64,000 bases of DNA from Paramecium octaurelia (GCA_905182995.1 CAJJDP010000148.1:1-64000), one strand, 5' to 3'; numbered from the stretch's first letter, positions 1 to 13,157 are shown. Notes: generated from the sequence alone by a model not told the origin. Program-made: numbers and translations.

Positions 1-677
1 TTCTCAATTGCTATATGATATTGTAAATTATCTCTAATATTAAATGGAATAATAAGGACAATAATAATTTACATTTTACTAAGAATCTTAGAATTAGACA
101 TACTTATAATCAAATTTTTCGACTACTGAAATATATCTCGACTTCACTACTAATTTACAATTACATTATTAAATATAACATTACAATATTTTTATAATAT
201 GGATTATATAGTTTGATATGCTTGAAAGCAGATGTTTTTTATTAATTTTGATATTTCAAATATTAAGAACTCTCTATAGGATCTATAAAAATGAATTGAT
301 GTGTTTGTTCTATCTCCAAAATAATAAATCATTCTCATAAATTATTTAATTAATTTATGTTATTGGCATTCAAATCAAAAATTTTGATAACGCCCATTCA
401 AGATAATTTTGAATTATGTAAGAGGAAATAGGTATAAATAAAATACTTATTAAACTATGCAAACCAAGTCCTTTCTACCTTTTGGATTTCTCTTGCAAGC
501 TGATAGAAAAAAAATCAAAATTTTTTCCATAATTCATTAGCACTTATGAAAAGTAACCTAAACAAAACTACTAAAGATTAAGTATATATCGATTTTGTAA
601 AAATTAAAAAGCGACTCTACTCTCTAATGATATGATAGCATATCAATCATATAGATTAAAAAATTATTAAAATAAAT

Positions 678-1853
678 TCAAATATTTTGATTTTTTTCAT
701 TCCAATTTTTTAATATTCTAAATTACAGTTAATTTGAAGTCGAATTCCATGTCACCAATAATTCGCCGTTATTACTCATGGTTCCATAAGTTTTCGAGAC
801 TTCAAGTTTTCCAAATGTAATAACTTGTTCTAAATTGCATTCAATGAATAAGCCTTATTTGTTAGGATTAATAGAAATTTGAATCAAGTTTACACATCTC
901 CCGTTTTTTAGAACCAAAAGATTCAGCGGCTTGATGTGTTAAGCTGGAAAATAATAGTCACATCCTTGACCTCCTCCTGAAACTGGAAATTCTTAATACT
1001 TCTCATAAATGCCTTTCCTTGTGGCTTTGTAAATATGAAGATGAGTTGATGATTCTTAAAGTACCATAAACAATTCATTTGTAATGAATGTTATTCTGAT
1101 ACCTCCTACATCTACTTAAATCTTCTGACATATTTATAATTAGCCATTGGATGTAAATTTCATTATTATTATTATTTTGTCTCTTCCGCTAGATACTAAT
1201 TGTTTTTTATCTTCACTTATAGATAATCCTAAAACTATATCAGTATGCTCAAATATGGTTTGTGAACACGACCAAAAATTTTTCATTTTTTGATATTTCC
1301 ACACTTTAATAGTTTTATCGCAACTTCCAGTGATAAAACTTTCATCATTTTGTAAAATTAAACAGTTCACATAAGAAGCATGCCCTAACAAAATAAATTA
1401 AGCACTCCATGATTTTTGTTGAATCTGATTTTCCTCTAATTTTTTCGGCGTCCATATAATGATTCTTCCATCAAATGAACCAGAGATAAATTAATCATGA
1501 TTCTCAGTTTTTGACATAAAATTTAATGTGCTTACTAAGTTTGTGTGTATTCCTTCCAGAATTTGTAGTTAAATATATTCTGGTTTGTTTTCTAAGAATG
1601 CATAATTTGATTTGTTCTAAATTTATGGTAATTGGATTATTTTGATAGCTGAACACATTGCAACTATACAAAGTGTGTTAATATTATTTATGGCAATAGC
1701 ATAACATGTCTCTAATTATTTTATAGACCAATTTGGCAACAGAATATACTCAAACACTTTTTTATAATCCTTTATGGTTTTTGTTGTTTTTCTAAAGTTT
1801 AATTGGTTTTTTTTGACTTTTTTAGATATTTTGGAAATTTATTCAGAATGCAT
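678..1853 (-). CDS. WD40-repeat protein (391 aa)
   Basis: This is one uninterrupted frame of 392 codons in the ciliate code, from an ATG at 1853 to a TGA at 678. WD-type units are visible in the middle, such as FISGSFDGRIIIW, SFITGSCDKTIKVW and QLVSSGRDKIIIIM, and they suggest a beta-propeller scaffold. The last 40 residues carry YGTMSNNGELLVTWN, a signature shared with the WD40 genes at 5746-7293 and 15825-16871, so the three are paralogues. The N-terminus (MHSEQISKISKKVKK) is lysine-rich. The frame stays open upstream, so an earlier start or a 5' exon is possible. Partners and role cannot be told from sequence. Confidence 0.85.
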
Positions 1854-2469
1854 TTATAATGTTCTTTATTATATTTTTATATAACATAGATAGTTATCAT
1901 AAACAATTTAATTACATAGATATATAATACTTTTGAATGAAATTTCTATATTCATAAATTTAATTACGCTTTAGAAATTCAGGAATTGCTATTTTATTAA
2001 ATTAAAATAGACATCAAAATTTACCGTCTTGATTCTCAGGGCAGTTTAACTTTTATAATAGTTATAGATTTGTCTTACCCAATTCTTAATACAATTATTA
2101 CAAATTAGAGTATTCATTTTCTAAGTTCGATAAATTTAGAATTAACTTTAATTAGCTTTGTGAATCACAATAATATTAATTGCTTTTGATTTTGAGAATA
2201 TATTGGGGGAATGTTGGTAGTATTGACCCATATCTTGTAATACAAGGAACTATTAAAGCCAATTAAATAATGTGCATTCTTCATTTATTTAAACAGAATT
2301 TAGTACATTTTGCTTTATAATCCTTTTGAAATAGATTATCTATCAATAAAGTCTTAGGTCTACTATATCATTCTGTAAGTAATAAGAGACATGTAAATAC
2401 AAGAATTTACTTCATTTCTTTATATAAAATATATATAAAAATGATCTTATAATTAATTTTTATAATAGA
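1854..2469. other. intergenic, divergent promoter region
   Basis: This AT-rich stretch lies between two divergent genes and has no convincing coding frame. It presumably contains both promoters, but no element can be named with support. Confidence 0.5.
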
Positions 2470-5400
2470 ATGAAGAAATATGTTTGGATTCAATTTATAT
2501 TAGTTGTTTCCTTTATTGCCAGTCAAGGATAAATTTGTAAAGTATAATGATATCTAAATTAGCTAAAATAAAATTTTCAAAATCTTTTACAAATAGAGAT
2601 GTCAGGAACCTATTACTTATTCCTTGAAGACTACTTTGTGGGTGACGGGCTAATGTATAGTTTAAATGATAATGATTAATACTTTTAAGTCAATCCCCCC
2701 TTAATTTAAGGGACTATTTATGGAGAACCCATAAGTTTGATACCAAAACCCAAAACTGTGCCTTAATAAAAAGAATTCTTATTGTTGCTGAAAGTCAATG
2801 AAGGGGATTTAGACACCTATGAAATTCATAGTCTAAATAAATTTTCTAAAAATAAGAGGATATCTGCAAGTGAATTTATTGTCAGGTTTAATTTTGATCG
2901 CTGCAATTAAATGAATAGCTTTGATATTTTTATTATCATTACATGCTTAGATTTTGAAGGGTAATAATTAATTTACATGATATTTGATTCGGATTATCAA
3001 CTGATTAACACCTTTAAATTTGATATAAAGTATGCAGAACAAAAGTCTAAAATAATGTCAAAATCAGCTGGAAAATACTTATGCACATTGATAAACAATG
3101 GTTAAGAAAAAGGCAATGAATACGTCTCAAATTATTCACATCTTCTAATTTTTTAGTTAGAGACATAAAATCTGGCTGATTCAAAAACAACAATAAATGT
3201 TGTTTTATTAAACTAAATTCCAACTTCAACCGATTTTATCTCAAATTTTGATATTGTAAAAGAAGGATATCGTAAATATTATTTTTACTTTAGTTTTTAT
3301 TTCTTTTTTTAATTTGGGAGTTTAAATCCATAAACTAAATGAGTAAAAGTCGTATTAATTAGATATTTCAATAAAAAAGAGAATTCTGGGTATAAGAGCT
3401 CAGAAAATATCATATGGTTTTCATGAATATAATATTGTCTATTGGGATGAATAGAATTTATCGAACTTTTTGTATGAGCCAATTTAGAATAAAATTGTAA
3501 ATAGTTAAAATTATTAAGGTTTCATGGGAGAAAAAAATATAAACTAATTAAATAAATTTATCACTAAATTTTGTTACTAGTGTCTTTATTAATGACAAGT
3601 ATATAGTTGTATCAAATACTTATGGTACAAGTATTTACCCAACCATGATAAATGATGTTAATGAAGGTAGGTTGTTGTACTATTACCCATCAAACTCAGC
3701 AATAAGTTACTTCATAAATATTATCGACTATTTGATTTCTATTGAGGAAGGATCATTAGTTTTATACATGATTAATGATCCATAAATTAAAATACAAATT
3801 TCAGGACTCTCAAAAACTATCTAGTCCTTTTAAATTAGGGCAATAGCTAATTAATTTGACAAACCTCGAGTTGAATGTCCTGTTCTTAATTTATATTTTG
3901 AGGTGTAATAGCTATTCATCAGTATATCTTAACTTTAAACTTACTATGATTACCCTTCTTAAGTTTGGAAAACTACTTATTTGAGTGGAGTTTATTCTGA
4001 GGCTGGATAGTCTAAACAATTCATTAAAATTAAAATCGATGAAGATAAAAAATAGGTAATTAAATAGAGCTAACTTATCATAAAAGACATATTGGAAATT
4101 CAACCCTAAATCTCTTAATAGGATTAAGTAGAGATTGAATTTGATAAACTTCATACAGAGTATACTACTCCTTGGAAGTCATACTAGTGTAGTGAGGTGG
4201 TTTACATGAAATAATAATAGCTCTATCAATATCAAACAGAATTTAAATTTAAAGAGAAATTTTATTTGATAACCTAATCATATTATAAGTTAGAGTTGAA
4301 GGAATGTGGTGTTAATGATCCCTAAAATTGTGAACATCTCCTTACTCAGAATTTAGAAATCTCAAATATAATCGAAATTTTTGGATTTAACATTCATGAT
4401 GATTATGCTTATTTAGCTATTTCTTAGATATTAATATGGAATTTTTATGAAAATATAAACTTCTACCAAGTTAGGACTTCAAATATATAAATATTTCGTT
4501 TTAAATTGAATGAGAAGAATAAGACTGTTAAAAAATATAAAATTTCCCATATGCTACATCAAATTAAGAAGATTGATATTATAGATGATAGAATATACAT
4601 GCTTTACAAATTCAAGGAACAGTCTTATATTTTTAGTTCTAAAATTACTGAAATTAATCCAACTTTGGATATCCTTCAATTGAGTCACAAAGTTAACCCT
4701 AGTATGGACTATGCATTTAATATAGAATTTTATGGATACTTTTTCTATTTTTTTACAAATGAGGTAATAACATAAAATGATCAAGTGGTTAGCATCATTG
4801 ATTGTTTGAACGTAGTTAATATTGAGGATGGAAAATTTGAAATAATAAATACAATTAAATATCATGAAAGTGGTACATTTTCAAAAAACTTGTACTCTCT
4901 TACCATTTCCTTAACAAAAAGTGGAGCTTATATTTGTCAATATGCCGATGTTAAGACTACTTTTCTTACAAGATCAAAATTTTTAACTATGGCTTTTACT
5001 TAATACAAGGATAAACATTATGAAAAATTTAGATCAGAAAACATAGCTATCCTTCTTTAGTATGCAAGGTAAGAAAATAACCCTAGAATAAAAAGAAGTT
5101 CTAGTGAAAAATACTTTTATCAAGAAGTCGTATATCTTGATCAAAATGTTGAAATAATTGTTTACAATATGAGATCTACAAAGCTAAATCATGTTCATTA
5201 TCAATTAAAAGGAACTTTTCTAGATGTTTAGAGACATTATATTTCTTCATTGTCACAGGATATTTTTGCTGTTCACATAAATGTAGATAAATTTTAGAAG
5301 TTGAATGGTTTATCAATTTAATTTATAAAACATGAGCCCTTAATTACAATAACTTACAAAGGTGACATTAATAAATAATAAATTTAACAATAATAAAACC

Positions 5401-5666
5401 CTCTCACAATTCCATTTACTTTACCTTCAGAAAATTTAAGTTATGATGAATATCCTGTATTTTAATTAATAATATACAATGAGAAGATAAAGTAAGAAAA
5501 CAGTTAATAATAAAACAATTAATAATAATACAATTAATAATAAAACAATCAATAATAATACAATTAATAATAATACAATTCATAGGTTTCGATCGATGAA
5601 ATTTTATAAAGAGTGTTTGATTAAATATTATAATAATCTGAAGGAATTTATATTGACACAATTTGA
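2470..5666 (+). CDS. large secreted protein with QN-rich tail (1043 aa)
   Basis: The protein begins MKKYVWIQFILVVSFIASQG, a clear signal peptide, and runs to a TGA at 5664-5666. Three introns are visible: 2542-2562 (21 nt), 3272-3293 (22 nt) and 3497-3518 (22 nt, ending AAG). Removing them leaves exactly 1044 codons. The body consists of beta-strand-like segments with few cysteines and no named domain that I recognise. No transmembrane segment is visible after the signal, so it is probably secreted. The C-terminus holds five near-identical QQQNN/QQQYN units. It has the same architecture (signal peptide plus a long beta-rich ectodomain) as the gene at 25778-30992, which ends in a membrane helix instead. 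Function unknown. Confidence 0.8.
5505..5579 (+). repeat. five 15-bp units encoding QQQNN/QQQYN
   Basis: Five tandem 15-bp units encode QQQ(N/Y)N in the order NN, YN, NN, YN, YN. Glutamine is written almost only as TAA, so in the standard code the tract would read as a wall of stops. It lies in frame in the C-terminal tail of the secreted protein. Tandem units like this can change number by slippage. Confidence 0.9.
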
Positions 5667-5745
5667 ATTTATTCAAAGATACATAATTTATTTTTAATTT
5701 ATAGTAATATTTTTATTCTTAATTATCAAAATAATTTAAAGATCT

Positions 5746-7293
5746 TCATTGATATTATATTTCATAAATTTAATATTTGTTCTGCCTACTTCCCCAAAAT
5801 ACTAAATATTCTCCGTTGTTTGTTACAGTCCCATAACTATCTTAATTTTAGTAATCCAATTATTCAATTATTGAAAATTTTCCTTTTTCTTCTACTTTTA
5901 GTATGCAAATATGAAATATATGCCTTAAGCATAAAAGATTCTTATGTTTATTATAAATGATAGGGAAAAATGGCCAATTTGATAAAGCTGAATTATCTTT
6001 CTCGAATTCAACTCTCTTCTCTATATTTTCTTGGTATACCCCATCAGCGCTTTCAAAAACACAAACATAATTGCTCTTATAAGCTAAACAGATGAATTAA
6101 TTTTCGTTTAAGAATTTAACATGCTTTCCTTATTCTTATTAAGAATTAGTAACAACCTGCTAAAAGTTCCACATATTATTTTCTCCTTTCCTCCAAATTA
6201 TAATTGTCCCATCAGATCCACAAGAAATTAATTCTTACCCTGATTCATTTAAACTCAATGAAACAACGAAGGAAGTATGCTTCACTAAGGAATAAAGAAT
6301 TTATAATTTGTTTTGATTGAAGTCTACCATCCATACTTTAATTGATTAATCAATACTGCCTGAAATTAATTAATCCTCTTTTTCTGTTAAAATCAAACAA
6401 TATATCGGATCTTTATGTTCCTCTGCTGCTTAGAAACTTTGCCATAGATTGGTATCCTATTTTTTCCATAATCTAATTGTATTATCGCTAGCTCAAGATA
6501 GGAAGCAGTTCTGTACTTTGCTATATCCGCCGCATAGAGTATCAGTTAATGTGATTTTTCCTTTTTCAAAATTCCACATTTTGATGTCATTATTACTAGT
6601 TGAAATCATTATCTTTCCTGTTGGGTCAAACGCGATAGCTTTGCACTTCTCTTGTTATTCCGTTGAATCATCAATGAGTACTAATTGAGCTGGGCCTGAT
6701 TAATTTATTTAAATAAGTTCGTCTGATTCATTTATTTAATTCAAAATTTCTTAACACTTTTGATATTGTGGGTATTATTGAAATGATCCTAAATAATACT
6801 TAAATTTATTGCCCCAAGGATTGTTTATATTTTTAATCTAATTAGTTAAATTCATCTTTTCATTCTGTATTAATTCTTATTTCAATATTATTGAGTCTAA
6901 CTCCTTAAAGAAGCTATACTCTTTTTGGCTTTAATGTGTGGATTATAAATTCTAAATCCAATCCTTTGTATTTCCTATTAATTGATCCAATAATTAAATA
7001 AGTTATGACTTCAAAGCAATTATATGTGTATATAATGATTCAACGTGTCTGAGATCTACATCAATCTTGTTGTCCAAGAACTCCTAAAAATTCTTTCAAT
7101 TTCCCTCCATCATTTGAACAACTCTCTTAAATCCAACTACATTTGAATACGGTTCCATGTAATCAATACATTGATTACACAAGAGTCTTTAATTTAACTC
7201 TAACTAAGAATCCAGATTAACCATCATTACAGGCTATTTATGAAGGCTACATAAAAAGATCTTTTCATTTTCTATCATTTTTAGTTTTGACAT
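5746..7293 (-). pseudogene. WD40 protein gene with two in-frame TGA codons
   Basis: One frame of 516 codons runs from an ATG at 7293 to a TGA at 5746. Residues 10-50 hold a B-box-like cysteine cluster (CSLHK ... LLCNQCIDY), followed by a coiled region and then WD units (ISTSNNDIKMW, LISGSIDQSIKVW, LISCGSDGTIIIW). The C-terminus has YGTVTNNGEYLVFWG, the signature of its two paralogues. TGA interrupts the frame at 7098-7096 and 6495-6493. Neither sits inside a plausible GTA...AG intron that would restore the frame, and the protein sequence continues smoothly past both. The second lies at the Gly/Ser position of a WD unit. Both recur in the duplicated copy at 7792-8648. It is most simply a young pseudogene, but undetected splicing is not excluded. 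Confidence 0.65.
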
Positions 7294-9145
7294 TTAATAA
7301 ATTGTATTTTAGACTCTATTGAAAATATTATATGAAGAAATTCAATAGAATCCAATAGTTCGTTATAAAATATATTAGAAGGTGATAATAAAATCAATTG
7401 GGATTGTTTTAAGAATAAAACTTTACTTATTTCTTCTAGAGTTATACCCATTTTTGTATCAAAATATTCATTCCTTATGAATACTTTCTTTCAATTAGAT
7501 TTACACTGTAATAGGTAAAGAACGGTTTAATACTTCAATTATAGTAGTTTTATTTAAAATTAACAATTCATCAACTTATACCATATAGTATTTTTTATAT
7601 AATTAAATCTCATTACAATTTACAAGCTTTATTCATAATATGAAAATTTGTTCAATATTTAAATTTTTCATAATAATAAAATGTTTCAATCACTTTTTAA
7701 ATGATTTTCTTCGATTAATTATTGATATTATTCATATAAATTATAAGGGCCATTGTCCTTAATATTCAATTTTCATTGTATATTATTATANCTTTGCCAT
7801 AGATTGGTATCCTATTTTTTCCATAATCTAATTGTATTATCGCTAGCTCAAGATAGGAAGCAGTTCTGTACTTTGCTATATCCGCCGCATAGAGTATCAG
7901 TTAATGTGATTTTTCCTTTTTCAAAATTCCACATTTTGATGTCATTATTACTAGTTGAAATCATTATCTTTCCTGTTGGGTCAAACGCGATAGCTTTGCA
8001 CTTCTCTTGTTATTCCGTTGAATCATCAATGAGTACTAATTGAGCTGGGCCTGATTAATTTATTTAAATAAGTTCGTCTGATTCATTTATTTAATTCAAA
8101 ATTTCTTAACACTTTTGATATTGTGGGTATTATTGAAATGATCCTAAATAATACTTAAATTTATTGCCCCAAGGATTGTTTATATTTTTAATCTAATTAG
8201 TTAAATTCATCTTTTCATTCTGTATTAATTCTTATTTCAATATTATTGAGTCTAACTCCTTAAAGAAGCTATACTCTTTTTGGCTTTAATGTGTGGATTA
8301 TAAATTCTAAATCCAATCCTTTGTATTTCCTATTAATTGATCCAATAATTAAATAAGTTATGACTTCAAAGCAATTATATGTGTATATAATGATTCAACG
8401 TGTCTGAGATCTACATCAATCTTGTTGTCCAAGAACTCCTAAAAATTCTTTCAATTTCCCTCCATCATTTGAACAACTCTCTTAAATCCAACTACATTTG
8501 AATACGGTTCCATGTAATCAATACATTGATTACACAAGAGTCTTTAATTTAACTCTAACTAAGAATCCAGATTAACCATCATTACAGGCTATTTATGAAG
8601 GCTACATAAAAAGATCTTTTCATTTTCTATCATTTTTAGTTTTGACATTTAATAAATTGTATTTTAGACTCTATTGAAAATATTATATGAAGAAATTCAA
8701 TAGAATCCAATAGTTCGTTATAAAATATATTAGAAGGTGATAATAAAATCAATTGGGATTGTTTTAAGAATAAAACTTTACTTATTTCTTCTAGAGTTAT
8801 ACCCATTTTTGTATCAAAATATTCATTCCTTATGAATACTTTCTTTCAATTAGATTTACACTGTAATAGGTAAAGAACGGTTTAATACTTCAATTATAGT
8901 AGTTTTATTTAAAATTAACAATTCATCAACTTATACCATATAGTATTTTTTATATAATTAAATCTCATTACAATTTACAAGCTTTATTCATAATATGAAA
9001 ATTTGTTCAATATTTAAATTTTTCATAATAATAAAATGTTTCAATCACTTTTTAAATGATTTTCTTCGATTAATTATTGATATTATTCATATAAATTATA
9101 AGGGCCATTGTCCTTAATATTCAATTTTCATTGTATATTATTATA
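6437..9145. repeat. 1354-bp direct duplication around a single N (7791)
   Basis: Bases 6437-7790 are repeated as 7792-9145 with only the N at 7791 between them. The copy ends fall exactly at the N and I saw no mismatch. This is what two overlapping contig ends joined without merging would give. The true locus then reads 1-7790 followed directly by 9146. Confidence 0.9.
7792..8648 (-). pseudogene. truncated second copy of the WD40 gene (assembly copy)
   Basis: This repeats the first 857 bases of the gene at 5746-7293, from its ATG (now at 8648) to the N. It carries the first in-frame TGA at the corresponding place (8453-8451), and the second at 7850-7848. It has no 3' end. It should not be counted as a separate gene. 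Confidence 0.8.
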
Positions 9146-9202
9146 TAAAATGGCTTTATAACACTTATATATCTTTGCTTTTGTTGTAAATTGATTTTTG
9201 TC

Positions 9203-9460
9203 ATGTAAGCATATTTCTAGAATTTAACAATTTCTAAACTTTCTGAACCAGTAAATAATTCAAGTTAATAAAATATATGCTTTGATAAATTCTTCAAGAA
9301 TAATGAGAGATTTCTTTTTATTACCTTTTCGAAGTGGGTTGCAAACAAACCATAAGGATAGCTATAACCGGATTTTAGAGCTAAAATAGAATAGATCTAT
9401 TTACATGATAAAAAGATGGTTGCAAAATCAAATGATCCACTTTTTGATTGCATGCATTGA
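9203..9460 (+). CDS. small hypothetical protein (85 aa)
   Basis: An open frame begins MQAYFQNLTISKLSEP and ends at the TGA at 9458-9460, with FLFITFSKWVANKP in the middle. A second frame of similar quality overlaps it, and an alternative start at 9150 would need a 35-nt intron. With TGA as the only stop, frames of this size arise by chance, so this is a weak call with no recognisable family. Confidence 0.25.
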
Positions 9461-9499
9461 AAAATGAATTCCTATTGCAACATTACTCGTCATTCTACT

Positions 9500-9529
9500 C
9501 TATTATTATTGTGGAAGTAATAATAATAG
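9500..9529. repeat. perfect inverted repeat, 11-bp arms and 8-nt loop
   Basis: CTATTATTATT at 9500-9510 and its reverse complement at 9519-9529 flank GTGGAAGT. It is in the non-coding stretch 9461-9932, in which I see no gene. It could form a hairpin. No role is evident. Confidence 0.7.
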
Positions 9530-9932
9530 TAAATTAGAGAGTTGAGTTAAAAGTTATTGATACTTTTAATCTACAATTTAATATTATTCGAATATCAGTA
9601 ATTTTACTCAGATAGAAGCCTATTATTAAAATAATCATCTTCAAATTTAACCTGAGATAAAACTCTAGAATGAATAGAAAATGAAGTTTCTCTTGAAATT
9701 AAATTTAAAGTAATTTGTAAATTAAATTTTAATTCTGAATTGTAACCAAATAGGTTTTGATCAAATATTTTAGAATATGTGTAAAATGGTTATTTTTCAA
9801 ATTTTTCCTATTTTCAATCTAAATCACGTAAATTATGTTCTGTGAATTATGAATTTACTTGGATTAAAATTGTCTTATCTCAAAATTTTAGAAAATTACA
9901 ATTAAGTGTCATTGATTTTATAAATTAAATAA

Positions 9933-11558
9933 ATGAAATTGCTTATCTATCTGATATAGTTAATGATTTATTGGGGAGAGTCTCAACCTACTTGGAAAGT
10001 AATTTATGATAGCAAAAATTGGGAAAGTCTAGGTACCTAATAAGTAAAATAATCATGGCATTACTCTCATGTTTATGGTGGTCCATTTAGTTATTGTGGG
10101 GATGCAAGGTTATTTGGAGGATATTCTGTTTTTGGTAAATCTTCCTTAGTTTCTTCAAGTCTCACGCTTCCAACTCATATATCTGTAAAAATTACTTTTG
10201 ACTTTTGGAAGTAATATAATTGATGTATTTAGAATTGATTCGTGGGATAGTGAGAGTTTCTTATACTTATTTGACAACTATGTGGCGTCTTAATCATTCG
10301 CAGGTTTCCAAGGTCTCGATATTTGTGGTATTACGGGGACTATTTATAGAGAATATGTAGAAACCATTACAACAACACTTTCACCTCATCTTTCTTCATC
10401 TCTTGTTTTGTTTATGACTTCAGATTTAAATTCATCGGCAGATGATGTATAATTTGTATAATCTTTAGGAATCATGGGGATTTAACAATTTTAAAATAGA
10501 AATTGAAGAATGTCCTGAAGGTTGTACGTTTTGCCAGGACTCTACAATTTCTTGCAATTAATGGATTAATTTTGCTTCATATTGGCCAAGCTCAAATGAA
10601 TCTGATGTATGGTAGATTGATAACAATCAACCACTTGGTTATAGCAAATGCGCTAGTCTTGAGATTGCAGGGGGAATTGATAAACTATTTAAAGGGCAAA
10701 GCATATCAAATCTCATTTAAAATTTACCTACTCACTTTAAGGTTCATATAGTTGTCAAACTTTGGGTTATTGGCATATGGAATTAAGAAGCATTTTATTT
10801 AAATATCGATAATCAATCTAAGTATTCTACTCAAATCTATTCTTTGGACTCCAACTTTTAGTGTACTGAACACTAAGTAAAGATAATTAATATTGATGTA
10901 AATGCATATCATACATCTCAAGAAATAGATATAAAAATGAAATCAGTGAAAAATTTAGAAGAGAATGCATATTGGGGAGTTTCGTCTTTTAACTTGTATG
11001 TAGCTAAATGTTCAATTGGTTGTGAAGAATGCAATTGGGATGAAGCCTATAAATGTATTAGATGTATCAAAAAATGGGGATCCTTAAATAGTGAATGCAT
11101 ACCTGGTAGATAACGTTATATATCAACTAGCTCCTCCATTGGAATGTTCATTTGTTAGAATTAATGATATTTTTCGTTTAAAAACTAATTCCATCAACCT
11201 ATTCGAACTGACAATAAATGAATTAGATTTGGTTATGACTGAAATTGGATAAAAACAATTATTCGTAGATGACATCATTTCCAATATTTCTATATAAGTT
11301 TAGGTTTAATGCTAATAAAATATGGAAATTTCAAGTTTTTTTAGAAATTGTAATGAGTGTTAAAGTGAAGAATATTCATTTATTAATTAATGTACCTCTC
11401 AAAGTAATATCTTAATTTATAATGCAATATTTATCTAAGTTGTTGAATCTGAAAAAGAATTATTAATCACGATGTCTTAACAGAAAATAGAAATTATTTA
11501 AGTATCAATAATTAATGATGTTGAAACATAAGTATCAATATTGAAAATAGAAATCTGA
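9933..11558 (+). CDS. secreted Cys-rich protein with furin-like repeats (518 aa)
   Basis: The protein starts MKLLIYLIQLMIYWGES, a signal peptide, and ends at TGA 11556-11558. Three introns at 10211-10232, 10447-10468 and 11106-11130 (22, 22 and 25 nt) leave 519 codons. After a lectin-like beta-rich N-terminal part come clusters CPEGCTFCQDSTISC and CSIGCEECNWDEAYKCIRC, which resemble the furin-like/growth-factor-receptor Cys repeats common in large Paramecium and Tetrahymena surface proteins. No membrane helix is seen at the C-terminus and the protein is short for such families, so it may be secreted. Likely extracellular role; ligand unknown. Confidence 0.8.
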
Positions 11559-11793
11559 ATCATATTATAATATAATTGTATTAAATATAATTGATTAAAT
11601 ATATTTCATATTATTATTGTACTATTAAATTCTAAAATTAAAAATTCTTAGTTACAGTTTGATTTTAATTTTTCTAATGTTTAAATTAAGAAAGTAAATA
11701 AATAGTATTTTAATCAAAATCAAAATCAATGACATTAGGAGGATTATTTGATTCAATAATTATTCTTACTTTTGCTATTTATTACTGGCTCAA

Positions 11794-12075
11794 TCAAGTA
11801 GATGACAATTTCCAATGTGCGATTCTTCTATTAATCTGATAATAAACCATAACGAATCTTTAATTTTTCGAATGAGCACCCAAAACTCTTTTATTGTCTA
11901 TTTTCTATCTTGCTCTATCACCCTAGCTCTCCTCTTTCCTAAGATTAATATTCAAATATTTTGCCCTAATACTTTAATATTCAACCAACTCACACTTTTT
12001 TGATTTGGCTGATTTTAACAAAATTTTTTAAAAATCTAATTGACTCAGATTTGCATGTTGTTATAAATAAATCAT
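11794..12075 (-). CDS. small basic hypothetical protein (93 aa)
   Basis: A 94-codon frame runs from an ATG at 12075 to a TGA at 11794, with no intron needed. It is rich in Lys, Arg and Gln (for example LRKEESQGDRARQKIDNK). It resembles no family I know, and a second frame overlaps part of it. It lies between the secreted protein and a plus-strand membrane protein and is entirely within the duplicated block. Confidence 0.35.
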
Positions 12076-12252
12076 AAATTAGAATATTTATTCTAAAATA
12101 ATTAAGGATTTTCAATTGAATAATTTATGAATATGCTATTCTAATATGAATTTATAATTAGGCATATTTTTTTGTCATGACTGTATTTTTTGTGTATTTT
12201 CATTTCCAACTAATGTGGTTTGTATTAAGGAAGCTAAATTGACCATCAAAAT

Positions 12253-12757
12253 ATGAGCTCTAATGATTCCAAATAACTATTTAGTATTAAATAGGTATCA
12301 TCGCTTATTCTTCTCTTAAATAAAATGGTCTTAATTGGGATGGCGTCTTTGAGATTTTGTATACAAACTTATATTGGAATTACAATTTTCTTCTGTGTAT
12401 ATGTATCCACTAATGTTAAATATCTATAAATGCAAACTTCATATATAAATGCGATTTTGTACATCAATTAATTCTCTGATAAAGCGGATCTTATGTAAGA
12501 TCTATGTTTTTTTCCATTCACCTAGGTTCTCAAATTTCACCTTCCTTTGCAAATACAGAGCTTTCGTTAATACAATAGTAATTCTTAATACAAAGAAATA
12601 AGCGGACAACTTTAATTTGAAAATATTCAGATACACAAATGCCCAAAATCAAATAACTGGTGGTCAAAATACAATTTCCCCTGATATATTGGATAAAACT
12701 TAATCTGATATCTATAATTTTTAAATGTTTAGAATGTCAGTTTTTATTGAAAAATGA
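12253..12757 (+). CDS. small membrane protein, one intron (157 aa)
   Basis: ATG at 12253 and TGA at 12755-12757 are joined across a 31-nt GTA...TAG intron at 12495-12525, giving 158 codons. Without splicing, the downstream part (FRYTNAQNQITGGQNTISPD) would be out of frame. A hydrophobic stretch of about 25 residues (IQTYIGITIFFCVYVSTNV) near residue 45 suggests one membrane helix. No domain is recognised. Confidence 0.55.
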
Positions 12758-13157
12758 AAATTGCTGATGATAATGAAAGCATATAAAATTGATTTTATAT
12801 TAAGATATTAACCAAGTTCTAATGATTATAAATATTAAAATCAATTTATGTCAGACTACCTTTATATCAAAAATATTGATTTTATACTTATATTTAATAA
12901 AAGAAATTTATAAGAAATCAAAATACTCTTATAATAACAGATTTTCAAGGAATTCTGATCTTCTATAAAGTTATTATTAGAAAAAAAGCAATTTCTCAAT
13001 TGAAATTTTTCTTTATACATTTTTTTGATTTAATTCATATTATGTGTGTGATATTACTTTGATTAAATAANTTTTAATCAAAATCAAAATCAATGACATT
13101 AGGAGGATTATTTGATTCAATAATTATTCTTACTTTTGCTATTTATTACTGGCTCAA

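Noticed and set aside
4554-4865. Minus-strand open frame of about 100 codons
   Set aside because: It is the reverse shadow of the coding region of the secreted protein at 2470-5666, which has the better frame and intron support.
5500-5590. CRISPR-like or satellite array
   Set aside because: The 15-bp periodicity is explained by codon repeats of a glutamine-rich protein tail.
7300-7790. Possible remnants of internal eliminated sequences
   Set aside because: TA-flanked AT-rich tracts are everywhere in this DNA; without a micronuclear sequence there is no support.
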